A program made the translations under genes and the position numbers. Of a stretch of 12,791 bases of DNA, positions 1-6,504 are shown in pieces. The notes below the pieces were generated by a model. The model had not been told where the DNA came from. It worked only from the letters and a program-made list of their open reading frames with translations, and did no database searches. Numbering within the stretch: the first letter of the stretch is position 1; each line of letters starts with the position of its first letter. The stretch spans positions 11,619 to 24,409 of the forward strand of contig JAHEEQ010000063.1 of the NCBI GenBank assembly GCA_024640585.1, given 5' to 3'. The stretch comes from Micrococcales bacterium. GTDB lineage: Bacteria > Actinomycetota > Actinomycetes > S36-B12 > UBA5976.

Positions 1-2
1 GT

Positions 3-191
3 GGAATTTCTTGGGGAGTTTCGTTAGAACGTGCAGCGCAGGTTGGTTCATTGTTAGCAACTTATGTGATTGAAACTGTTGGAACGCAAGAATATGACAT
101 CGCTCAAGAAAAATTCTTGAATCGTTTTGCCACAACTTACGGAGATGAAGCTGCAGCAGAAGTTTCAGTCCACTTAAAGTGTTTGCGATAA
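3..191 (+). CDS. PfkB-family carbohydrate/adenosine kinase, C-terminal end (5' truncated by window)
   Basis: An open frame runs from the window edge to a TAA at 189-191, giving 62 residues that begin GISWGVSLERAAQVGSLLAT and continue through VIETVGTQEY to an acidic, alanine-rich tail. This resembles the C-terminal helices of actinobacterial PfkB/ribokinase-fold kinases, the family that includes mycobacterial adenosine kinase (Rv2202c). Such enzymes phosphorylate a sugar or nucleoside with ATP in the cytoplasm. The catalytic GAGD-type motif and substrate pocket lie upstream of the window, so substrate cannot be judged here. Position supports the call: in M. tuberculosis the kinase gene lies just beyond ctaC on the same strand, as here. 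The last 18 bases overlap the 3' end of the oppositely transcribed desulfurase-like gene. Family is fairly sure; adenosine specificity is inference from context. Confidence 0.75.
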   Translation, partial: GISWGVSLERAAQVGSLLATYVIETVGTQEYDIAQEKFLNRFATTYGDEAAAEVSVHLKCLR

Positions 192-1199
192 AGACGCAAT
201 TACCTCTGGAAGTCTAGATAGAAAGAAATCTAGGTCTGCATCAGAAAAATCCAGTGGAATTGAAAGTCGCACATTTCCTGAGGATTGGATTCCCATTTCC
301 GCTAAGACATGACTTGACTGCGAAGCGGCTACTGCACAGGCGCTTCCTGAACCAACCGCAATCCCTGCTTTGTCAAAAGTTATAGCTGCAGTTTCGCTGT
401 CGATATTTTTGATATCAAAAGAGATCAAATGGCCAAGCGCATGCTTGTCGCCATGGATTGTGATTTCTTCATAATTTTCGAGAGCTTTTCGTATCGAACT
501 CGAATAATTTCTAATTCGTTGCTCTGTTCGAGTTTTATCTTCTAGATTTTCAATAGCGCTTGCCGCCCACAACAATTCAAAATTGTCAGGTGCCAAGCTC
601 AAAACTTTGCGCTGGTCGAATTCAAATGTTGATGATCTTGAGATTACGAAGCATGTTGAAATGGGTCCGCCCCAACTCGAGGCCCGTGCAATCAAGATGT
701 CGCCGGGTGGCAGTTCCTCGGTTCGCCCCACCCATTCGGTTGCATCGACAATAGCTCGTGCACCTGTTTTGGATATCAAATCAGAAATATTTTCGATCAC
801 TCCAGTTTCCTGGTTAGCGCCAGGAACTAAGAAACTTTCAATGCCAGAAAACTCGTTTACTCGACCGTTTCGATCGACAGACAATTTTCTTCCACTAAAG
901 CTTTGCAACGCTCCCTTGCGTGCAACAGAACTCACCGCGGTTTCTGGATGCATCTTGGCTAGAAGGTCGAAAACATTTCCAAGCCGGTGGACAGGTAAGA
1001 CTTGGTTGGTAGGAACTTGGAAATGATTCGCTAAGGTGCTAATCGCAATTTGGCCAGCACTAGCGACTTCGGTTGCCTCATGGTGACGAGATTTACCGTC
1101 ATTCCATGAGAGATTGGCCATGGCCGCGGCGTTGTCCAAAATGAACGGAGACGGACGCTGACCTCCCTGCGCATCGAGGTAAATCCGATTGGGTGCCAT
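174..1199 (-). CDS. Cysteine desulfurase-like (aminotransferase class V) protein lacking the PLP lysine
   Basis: The 341-residue protein has the NifS/IscS layout: an N-terminal YLDAQGG segment (usually YLDNAAT), an ETGVI motif at 131-135, the PLP-pyridine aspartate in VDATE (D152), and the active-site-cysteine loop GSGSAC (C288) followed by SSHVLAEMG and VRLSIP. Active family members take sulfur from cysteine for Fe-S clusters or thio-modifications, using a PLP Schiff base on a lysine in an HK-[WF]-GGP motif. Here that stretch reads ARASSWGGP, with serines at 174-175 where His-Lys should be. The usual substrate-binding His and the N-terminal Thr are also replaced. It is shorter than the usual roughly 390-400 residues. 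The frame is intact, so this looks like a degenerate or repurposed member rather than a broken gene. ATG at 1197-1199 fits the family N-terminus, but no Shine-Dalgarno precedes it. It is divergent from ctaC and overlaps the kinase at its 3' end. Confidence 0.8.
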   Translation of the reverse strand: MAPNRIYLDAQGGQRPSPFILDNAAAMANLSWNDGKSRHHEATEVASAGQIAISTLANHFQVPTNQVLPVHRLGNVFDLLAKMHPETAVSSVARKGALQSFSGRKLSVDRNGRVNEFSGIESFLVPGANQETGVIENISDLISKTGARAIVDATEWVGRTEELPPGDILIARASSWGGPISTCFVISRSSTFEFDQRKVLSLAPDNFELLWAASAIENLEDKTRTEQRIRNYSSSIRKALENYEEITIHGDKHALGHLISFDIKNIDSETAAITFDKAGIAVGSGSACAVAASQSSHVLAEMGIQSSGNVRLSIPLDFSDADLDFFLSRLPEVIASLSQTL

Positions 1200-1232
1200 G
1201 GCTTAAGGGTAGTTAAGTATTTGTGCGAGTTA

Positions 1233-1246
1233 GGTCACATTTTTAG
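1233..1246. repeat. 14-bp element GGTCACATTTTTAG, copy 1
   Basis: GGTCACATTTTTAG occurs here and again, identical and in the same orientation, at 10618-10631. The two copies lie in the two divergent intergenic regions of the window, which serve the oxidase genes ctaC-ctaD-ctaF and the ctaE-qcrCAB/ctaG pair. This copy ends 113 bases before the ctaC start and begins 33 bases from the desulfurase-like start. It may be a shared regulator site or promoter element; no factor is assigned. Confidence 0.45.
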
Positions 1247-1315
1247 GCTTAAAAAATAGGAGAGGGGCGAGGCGAGTAAAGCGCTCACAGGAGTACCCTG
1301 AGCCCACTTAATTAT

Positions 1316-1339
1316 TGCCAAAATCAATGGTCTTTGGCA
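1316..1339. promoter_or_regulatory. Perfect inverted repeat TGCCAAA-N10-TTTGGCA in ctaC leader
   Basis: The 7-bp arms at 1316-1322 and 1333-1339 are exact reverse complements with a 10-base spacer. The right arm ends 20 bases before the TTG start of ctaC and just before the probable ribosome binding site (GGGA, 1349-1352). As DNA it has the shape of an operator for a dimeric repressor. As RNA it would form a hairpin next to the ribosome binding site. No T-run follows, so it is not an intrinsic terminator. Confidence 0.45.
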
Positions 1340-1359
1340 CAAAGTGATGGGATCGCATT

Positions 1360-2142
1360 TTGAAGAAGCGGATGCTCGGATTACTCACAGTGAGTGCTTT
1401 CGTTTTAACCGGATGTAGCGGTGATGACTTTCTCCGCATGGGCATGCCAGCCCCTGCAACCGAAGAAGGTCCGATTATCGAATCCCTTTGGACTAACTCT
1501 TGGCTTGCAGCATGGATTGTTGGTGCGCTTGTCTGGGGTCTACTTATTTTTGCAATCATCAGATTCCGTCGCAAAAAGAATGATGGAATTCCAGAGCAAA
1601 CCAAATACAACATGCCAATCGAAATTCTTTACACTCTCGCGCCACTAGTAATGATTTTGGTTTTAGCGGTATTTACCTGGCGTGACCAAACCGAACTTAC
1701 AGCTTTAACCGATAAACCAACCCACACTGTTGGAGTTGTTGGTTTTCGCTGGTCTTGGACTTTTAATTATCTAGATGAAGGCGTTTACGAAATCGGCACG
1801 CCTGGCTCTCGACCGACACTTTACCTACCAATTGATGAAACTGTTAGATTTGAATTGACTTCCCCAGATGTAATTCACTCATTCTGGGTTCCTGCTTTCT
1901 ACCAAAAAATGGACGTAATTCCTGGTAGAACAAACAAGTTTGAATTAACTCCAAATAAAGCTGGAACATTTGTTGGAAAATGTACCGAGCTTTGCGGAGC
2001 CGACCATTCAAGAATGCTTTTCGATGTAAAAGTAGTTTCACGTTCGGCCTATGACGCACACATCCAAAGTCTTCGAGATGCTGGCCAAGTTGGAAAACTT
2101 GATTCTGGCAGATCAACCGATGCAGCAGGAGTAACGCAATGA
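1360..2142 (+). CDS. ctaC: Cytochrome c oxidase subunit II (aa3 type), lipoprotein
   Basis: This is the CuA subunit of the aa3 oxidase, receiving electrons from the cytochrome bcc complex on the outer face of the membrane. A lipoprotein signal peptide opens the 260-residue protein: KKR n-region, hydrophobic core, and lipobox LTGC with the lipidated Cys at 19. Two membrane helices follow, near 48-68 and 88-106, then the cupredoxin domain. CuA ligands are all visible: H173 in VIHSFW, then C208, E210, C212, H216 and M219 in the [12 protein letters not shown] motif. The start is TTG at 1360. It is preferred over ATG at 1372 because only the longer form keeps the positive n-region, and a stop lies in frame at 1345. 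GGGA at 1349-1352 is a plausible ribosome binding site. The stop overlaps the ctaD start (ATGA), implying coupled translation. Confidence 0.97.
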   Translation: MKKRMLGLLTVSAFVLTGCSGDDFLRMGMPAPATEEGPIIESLWTNSWLAAWIVGALVWGLLIFAIIRFRRKKNDGIPEQTKYNMPIEILYTLAPLVMILVLAVFTWRDQTELTALTDKPTHTVGVVGFRWSWTFNYLDEGVYEIGTPGSRPTLYLPIDETVRFELTSPDVIHSFWVPAFYQKMDVIPGRTNKFELTPNKAGTFVGKCTELCGADHSRMLFDVKVVSRSAYDAHIQSLRDAGQVGKLDSGRSTDAAGVTQ

Positions 2143-3794
2143 CAATTCTTTCGGATCGTCCAACTACCGCGTACGAAACCCGTGCTCCACGCGAGGCTCG
2201 GGTTGGACGCACAGTGGTTAAATGGATTACTTCAACCGACCATAAGACCATCGGTTACATGTACTTGATCACCTCAATGGTTTTCTTTGCACTTGCTGGC
2301 GTGATGGCACTTGCGATTCGTGCAGAACTTGCCCGTCCAGGTTTGCAATTTCTAAATAATGACCAGTACAACCAATTGTTTACCATGCACGGAACCATCA
2401 TGTTGTTCCTTTTCGCAACGCCACTTTTCGTTGGTTTCGCAAACATCATCATGCCATTGCAAATCGGAGCTCCAGACGTGGCTTTTCCACGTTTGAACAT
2501 GCTGGGATACTGGTTATTCTTATTTGGCGGTATCACGGTTGTTGCAGGTTTTCTAACTCCAGGCGGAGCTGCCAGTTTTGGTTGGTTTGCCTATGCACCG
2601 CTCTCAAACGCAGTCAATTCCCCTGGTGCAGGCGGAGACATGTGGCTACTTGGTCTTGCGATGGGTGGACTTGGCACAATTCTTGGTGCAGTCAACTTCG
2701 TAACCACAATTTTCACGATGCGTGCACCTGGTATGACCATGTTCCGCATGAGCATTTTCTCTTGGAACACTTTGCTCACAAGTGTGTTGGTTTTGATGGC
2801 ATTCCCAGTTCTTGCAGCTGCATTGATTGTTTTGGAAGTGGATCGTAAATTTGGTTCAGTTGTTTTCGAAGCCGCAAATGGTGGCGCAGTACTTTGGCAA
2901 CATTTGTTCTGGTTCTTTGGTCACCCTGAGGTTTACATTCTTGCGTTACCTTTCTTTGGTATCGCTTCAGAAATCTTGCCAGTGTTTAGCCGTAAACCAA
3001 TTTTCGGTTACAAAGGTTTAGTTTTTGCAACCATCGCAATCGCTGGTCTTTCAATGGCAGTTTGGGCGCATCACATGTATGTCACTGGTGCAGTTAATCT
3101 GCCGTTCTTCAGCACAATGACGATGTTGATCGCTGTTCCAACAGGTGTGAAATTCTTCAACTGGATTGGAACTATGTGGGGTGGGTCGCTCACGTTTGAA
3201 ACGCCAATGCTTTGGACGATTGGCTTCCTCGCAACTTTCCTTTTCGGTGGTTTGACTGGTGTTATGTTGGCAATGCCGCCAATCGACTTTCACGTGAGTG
3301 ACACGTACTTCGTCGTTGCGCATTTCCACTATGTTGTTTTCGGAACCGTAGTATTCGCGATGTTTGCAGGTTTTTACTTCTGGTGGCCAAAATGGACTGG
3401 TCGCATGTTGGATGAACGTTTAGGAAAGTTGCATTTCTGGTTGGCGTTCGTTGGATTCCACACCACTTTCTTGATTCAACATTGGTTAGGTGTTATGGGT
3501 ATGCCACGTCGCTATGTTGACTACCTTGAAAGTGATGGATTCACTCAACTCAACATGATTTCGACTGTGGGTTCAATGATTCTTGGCGCTTCCACATTGG
3601 TCTTCTTCTATAACGTTTACAAGACATATAGAACAGCACCGCTAGTTACTTCCGATGATCCATGGGGTTGGGGAGCGTCGCTGGAATGGGCTACATCTTG
3701 CCCGCCACCTCGCCACAACTTTGTGACTTTGCCGCGTATTCGTTCAGAGCGTCCGGCGTTTGATTTGCATCACCCAGAAGTAGAGAGCGAGTAA
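2139..3794 (+). CDS. ctaD: Cytochrome c oxidase subunit I (aa3 type)
   Basis: This is the catalytic subunit, holding heme a and the heme a3-CuB centre where oxygen is reduced to water with proton pumping. The 551 residues include every expected ligand: H84 in FTMHGT and H397 for heme a, H395 for heme a3 (AHFHYVV), and H262, H311 and H312 for CuB. Y266 in GHPEVY is the cross-linked tyrosine. E264 in the same motif marks an A1-type heme-copper oxidase with a glutamate-ended D-channel. About twelve membrane helices span 35-495, and the C-terminal [13 protein letters not shown] segment is typical of the family. It starts inside the ctaC stop codon (ATGA overlap) and is followed seven bases later by ctaF. 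In M. tuberculosis ctaD sits elsewhere in the genome; here, as in Streptomyces, it stays with ctaC. Confidence 0.98.
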   Translation: MTILSDRPTTAYETRAPREARVGRTVVKWITSTDHKTIGYMYLITSMVFFALAGVMALAIRAELARPGLQFLNNDQYNQLFTMHGTIMLFLFATPLFVGFANIIMPLQIGAPDVAFPRLNMLGYWLFLFGGITVVAGFLTPGGAASFGWFAYAPLSNAVNSPGAGGDMWLLGLAMGGLGTILGAVNFVTTIFTMRAPGMTMFRMSIFSWNTLLTSVLVLMAFPVLAAALIVLEVDRKFGSVVFEAANGGAVLWQHLFWFFGHPEVYILALPFFGIASEILPVFSRKPIFGYKGLVFATIAIAGLSMAVWAHHMYVTGAVNLPFFSTMTMLIAVPTGVKFFNWIGTMWGGSLTFETPMLWTIGFLATFLFGGLTGVMLAMPPIDFHVSDTYFVVAHFHYVVFGTVVFAMFAGFYFWWPKWTGRMLDERLGKLHFWLAFVGFHTTFLIQHWLGVMGMPRRYVDYLESDGFTQLNMISTVGSMILGASTLVFFYNVYKTYRTAPLVTSDDPWGWGASLEWATSCPPPRHNFVTLPRIRSERPAFDLHHPEVESE

Positions 3795-3801
3795 AACCAC
3801 T

Positions 3802-4197
3802 ATGAAAGTTGAAGGCGGATTATTCGCAGGTGGGGCAGTTTTCTACGCTGTTATTGCTGGAATTTACTCTTATATGAGTGGTGATGTTGTTGGTACGACT
3901 GTATTGGCATTAACTGGTGGCCTTGCAATTATTATCGGTTTCTACATCTTGGCAACTGGAAAGCGCATAGGCACTCGTCCAGAAGATCGTCTGGATGCAA
4001 ACATAGATGAAGCGGATGCTGATTATGGGTTCTTTAGCCCGCATTCTTGGTGGCCACTACCAGTAGCGATTGGCGCTTGGCTCACATTCCTCGGACTGAT
4101 ATTTGCCACGTGGATTGTTGTGCTTGGTGTTGTTATCTTGCTAACTTCGGTATTCGGCTGGTTGTTCGAATATCAACGTGGCGATTTCGCACAATAA
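3802..4197 (+). CDS. ctaF: Cytochrome c oxidase subunit IV, actinobacterial type
   Basis: CtaF is a small membrane subunit specific to the actinobacterial aa3 oxidase and part of the bcc-aa3 supercomplex. The 131-residue protein shows four hydrophobic segments (about 5-25, 30-52, 84-104 and 105-122). Between the second and third is the family's hallmark loop, RPEDR followed by an acidic stretch and GFFSPHSWWPLP (residues 59-87). The ATG lies seven bases after the ctaD stop. The purine-rich GAGAGCGAG at the end of ctaD could serve as the ribosome binding site. It belongs to the ctaC-ctaD-ctaF transcription unit; the EamA transporter gene begins only four bases downstream. It has no redox centre; a structural or supercomplex-assembly role is known for the family. 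Confidence 0.93.
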   Translation: MKVEGGLFAGGAVFYAVIAGIYSYMSGDVVGTTVLALTGGLAIIIGFYILATGKRIGTRPEDRLDANIDEADADYGFFSPHSWWPLPVAIGAWLTFLGLIFATWIVVLGVVILLTSVFGWLFEYQRGDFAQ

Positions 4198-4201
4198 ATA
4201 A

Positions 4202-5089
4202 ATGACTTCTGAATCAAAGTGGGTGCCTGCCTATGTCAGCACCTCTTTGATGTGGGGACTATCCTTCTTTTTCATCATGGTGGGGCTACAAAGCCTCACC
4301 CCAAATCAAGTTGCTGCTGGGCGAGTTTCAGTAGGCGCAATCACATTATGGATTTTAGTTTTAGTTTTACAAATTAAAGTTCCAAAGCCAGCAAAATACT
4401 TTGGACATTTTTTCGTGATGGGGCTACTTAATAATAGTTTGCCAGGTCTATTTTTTGCGTACGCTGAAACCTCAGTCTCATCGATCGTGGCAAGTATTAT
4501 GAATGCCACTGTTCCTTTGCTCGGTTTGCTTGCTACGGTGTTTATATTCCGTGAAGCAAAACCAAAAATCGACCAGCAGATTGGGCTGGTAATTGGACTG
4601 CTCGGTGTTTGCATTGTGCTTGGTATATGGCAAGGCTCTGGCGCAAATGACTTATCCGGAATTCTGTACTGTTTAGCTGCAGTAACTTTATATGGCATTT
4701 CATTTCCATATATGCGCAGATTTATTTTGCCTCTAGGCCTCCATCCAATTATGGGAGCAGCCCTCCAGCTTACGTTTGGAGCAATTCAAGTATTACCTTT
4801 TGCATTGTTTGAATGGGCTCCTCTCGCCCCAACCTCTGAAAGTTTTCTCGCAGTGTTAGCGCTAGGTGCATTCGGATCAGGCTTAGCTTTTGCAACCCAC
4901 TTCTACGTGATTGAGAAAAAAGGCCCACTTATTGCAAGCACGGTGACTTACTGGATGCCGTTAGTAGCTGTTGTAGCTGGCTCGTATCTGTTGAAAGAAG
5001 AACTGCACTGGTATGAGCCAGTTGGTGGTGTGGTTGTATTGGTTGGAATTCTAATTATTCAGGGACGGATTTCGCTTTCGAAGAAATAG
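4202..5089 (+). CDS. EamA/DMT-family transporter
   Basis: A 295-residue polytopic membrane protein with the ten-helix, two-repeat pattern of the drug/metabolite transporter superfamily (EamA, PF00892). The first repeat spans about 8-140, with the opening SLMWGLSFFFIMVGL. The second spans about 150-288, starting at the GILYCLAAVTLYG segment. Length is normal for the family. Substrates range from amino acids to nucleosides and metabolites and cannot be read from sequence. The gene starts four bases after ctaF, with no visible Shine-Dalgarno (the leader is CAATAAATAA), so it is probably cotranscribed with the oxidase genes and translated by reinitiation. No known link to respiration exists. Its last 35 bases overlap the 3' end of the convergent acyltransferase gene. 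Confidence 0.88.
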   Translation: MTSESKWVPAYVSTSLMWGLSFFFIMVGLQSLTPNQVAAGRVSVGAITLWILVLVLQIKVPKPAKYFGHFFVMGLLNNSLPGLFFAYAETSVSSIVASIMNATVPLLGLLATVFIFREAKPKIDQQIGLVIGLLGVCIVLGIWQGSGANDLSGILYCLAAVTLYGISFPYMRRFILPLGLHPIMGAALQLTFGAIQVLPFALFEWAPLAPTSESFLAVLALGAFGSGLAFATHFYVIEKKGPLIASTVTYWMPLVAVVAGSYLLKEELHWYEPVGGVVVLVGILIIQGRISLSKK

Positions 5090-6440
5090 CCAATCTGGCT
5101 AAAACTATTCCGAAGACAAAAATCATTGCTGCTTGACCATTTTTAAATGAGACCCCAGATAGCTCTTGGGTGCCATTTGGAAACTCATGCAAACCAGTAC
5201 CAGCAACAGCGAGTAGTCCTGTTCCAATCAAAAATACGCCTGCAATCGCCATGAAATTGCGCCAACCGTCCTTTCGGCTCACGTTTGCAGTTCCTTGCCA
5301 CCATGCGAGTTTGATATGTTCGGTTGACCAAGAAATTTGCACAAACCAATACACAAGGAAACCGCACACCAGTAAGAATGGAACGGTCTGTATCCAAAAT
5401 GCACCGTCAGGATATGGCCTGCCGTCTATCAATATTGCAGTGCGATCCATCCCGAGAAAATGACTACCAACAGTCAAAAACATAATAACTGGAATGTGCC
5501 ACAAGTAGATGGTCATTGCTGCCATATTGGCACCAACCACGATTTTCCAAACTCTTGCTCTTTGACAAAAACTATTAATTTGATTTTTCATCAAACTCAA
5601 TAGACCCCAAATAACGATGCTATGAAGGGCCAGCACAAGAGTGGGAGGCGCCATATTGCTAACGGTGTCTGTTGGCATGCCTACCAATGAAATTGGGTAT
5701 GGGAAGATTGCAACCAAGCCAATTTCAGCTAGCAAGGCAGTTCCTACTGCTACGGCTGCCACAGATTTCGATACAAGATTCTTCTCGAATGCGTAGCCAA
5801 GTTGGCTAACCATCGCCCATACAAAAATAAAGTTGAATAAAGATATTGGTGCAAAAGTTGTGTCAGCCAAATGAGCAAAATCGCAAAAAGCGATTAATCC
5901 AAGCCAAATGAATATAGATTGAATTTGCAGATTCTCATATAGGCGAACGGTGAACGGTGTTATTGCTGTGATCACAATATATACACCCAAGAACCAGAGT
6001 AGCTGTGTAGATATATTTAGTAGAACTCTGCCCATTTCTCGGTTTGTATTTGGGGTTATTAGTGCACCCAATGCAATCATTACTAACAAATACAAAAGTG
6101 CGGGGCTCAATAGGCGATGAGCTCGTTTCCAAAGCCAAACCGCATACGAAGTTTGCTTAGCAATCGCCGATTTCCATGAAATGAAGTTGGCTGCGCCACC
6201 TGCAATGAAAAAGAGTGGCATAACCTGAAAGATCCAAGTTATTGCTTGTAAGTAAAGACTTGAAGACAATGTATTTCCAAGGTGCGGAACATTTCGGTTC
6301 CATTGCACGATGCCCATGAGATAGTGGCCAGCAACCACAATAACTAATCCATATGCCCGAATCGCATCTATGGAGCGATCTCGATTAGCCGGAGTTTCAA
6401 TCTTGGATAGTTGAGTTCGCAAGAGAAGATTTGAAAGCAT
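5055..6440 (-). CDS. Acyltransferase-3 family integral membrane protein
   Basis: The 461-residue protein has ten or so hydrophobic helices and the N-terminal signature of acyltransferase family 3 (PF01757): R28 and H39 in AIRAYGLVIVVAGH, the Arg-x10-His pair needed for activity in OafA-like enzymes. Further family-like elements are FFIAGGAANF (77-86), a basic KRAHRLLSPALLY segment (105-117) and YLWHIPVIM. Members move acyl groups from the cytoplasmic side onto sugars, lipids or cell-wall glycans; the acceptor here is unknown. ATG at 6438-6440 is the only start that preserves the motif with a sensible N-terminus, yet no Shine-Dalgarno precedes it. The qcrB terminator hairpin ends just 14 bases upstream, so expression depends on read-through or a promoter inside that sequence or the end of qcrB. 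The 3' end overlaps the EamA gene. Confidence 0.85.
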   Translation of the reverse strand: MLSNLLLRTQLSKIETPANRDRSIDAIRAYGLVIVVAGHYLMGIVQWNRNVPHLGNTLSSSLYLQAITWIFQVMPLFFIAGGAANFISWKSAIAKQTSYAVWLWKRAHRLLSPALLYLLVMIALGALITPNTNREMGRVLLNISTQLLWFLGVYIVITAITPFTVRLYENLQIQSIFIWLGLIAFCDFAHLADTTFAPISLFNFIFVWAMVSQLGYAFEKNLVSKSVAAVAVGTALLAEIGLVAIFPYPISLVGMPTDTVSNMAPPTLVLALHSIVIWGLLSLMKNQINSFCQRARVWKIVVGANMAAMTIYLWHIPVIMFLTVGSHFLGMDRTAILIDGRPYPDGAFWIQTVPFLLVCGFLVYWFVQISWSTEHIKLAWWQGTANVSRKDGWRNFMAIAGVFLIGTGLLAVAGTGLHEFPNGTQELSGVSFKNGQAAMIFVFGIVLARLAISSKAKSVPE

Positions 6441-6454
6441 TGGCTGAACTTAAA

Positions 6455-6494
6455 AGAAAAGCGGCCGGTTCGTAAGTGAACTAGCCGCTTTTCT
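6455..6494 (-). terminator. Rho-independent terminator of the ctaE-qcrCAB operon
   Basis: The arms AGAAAAGCGGC (6455-6465) and GCCGCTTTTCT (6484-6494) are perfectly complementary over 11 bp. An inner GTTC/GAAC stem adds to the hairpin. Read on the minus strand, the second arm ends in TTTTCT and runs on into TTTTA, giving a U-rich tail. It lies ten bases after the qcrB stop codon, which fits it as the end of the respiratory operon. It also sits directly before the acyltransferase start. Confidence 0.85.
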
Positions 6495-6504
6495 CGTATG
6501 TTAT

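Larger units (their letters stand above)
1200..1359. promoter_or_regulatory. Divergent control region between desulfurase-like gene and ctaC
   Basis: This 160-bp gap must hold the start signals for the leftward desulfurase-like gene and the rightward ctaC-ctaD-ctaF unit. It contains an AT-rich stretch at 1236-1258, a 14-bp element (1233-1246) repeated upstream of ctaG/ctaE, an imperfect palindrome (1283-1303) and a perfect inverted repeat (1316-1339). I could not pick a convincing -35/-10 pair: TTGCCA at 1315-1320 is close to a -35 box but has no good -10 at the right distance. No small ORF of note lies inside. Confidence 0.6.

Noticed and set aside
211..235. CTAGA/TCTAG inverted repeat as a terminator for the kinase gene
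   Set aside because: Only a five-base stem, low GC, no T-run, and it lies inside the coding part of the desulfurase-like gene.
660..700. Sequencing frameshift as the cause of the missing desulfurase lysine
   Set aside because: The frame is intact on both sides, WGGP follows immediately, and the serine codons (TCG AGT) differ from His-Lys codons at several bases.
583..1026. Plus-strand open frame of 147 codons inside the desulfurase-like gene
   Set aside because: Its translation has no recognisable family features and the opposite strand encodes a clear class V aminotransferase fold.
1315..1343. TTGCCA as the -35 box of the ctaC promoter
   Set aside because: No acceptable -10 box lies 16-18 bases downstream; the sequence is better explained as the left arm of the inverted repeat.
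1372..1374. ATG as the ctaC start
   Set aside because: Starting here removes the KKR n-region of the lipoprotein signal peptide; TTG at 1360 keeps it and has a spaced GGGA upstream.
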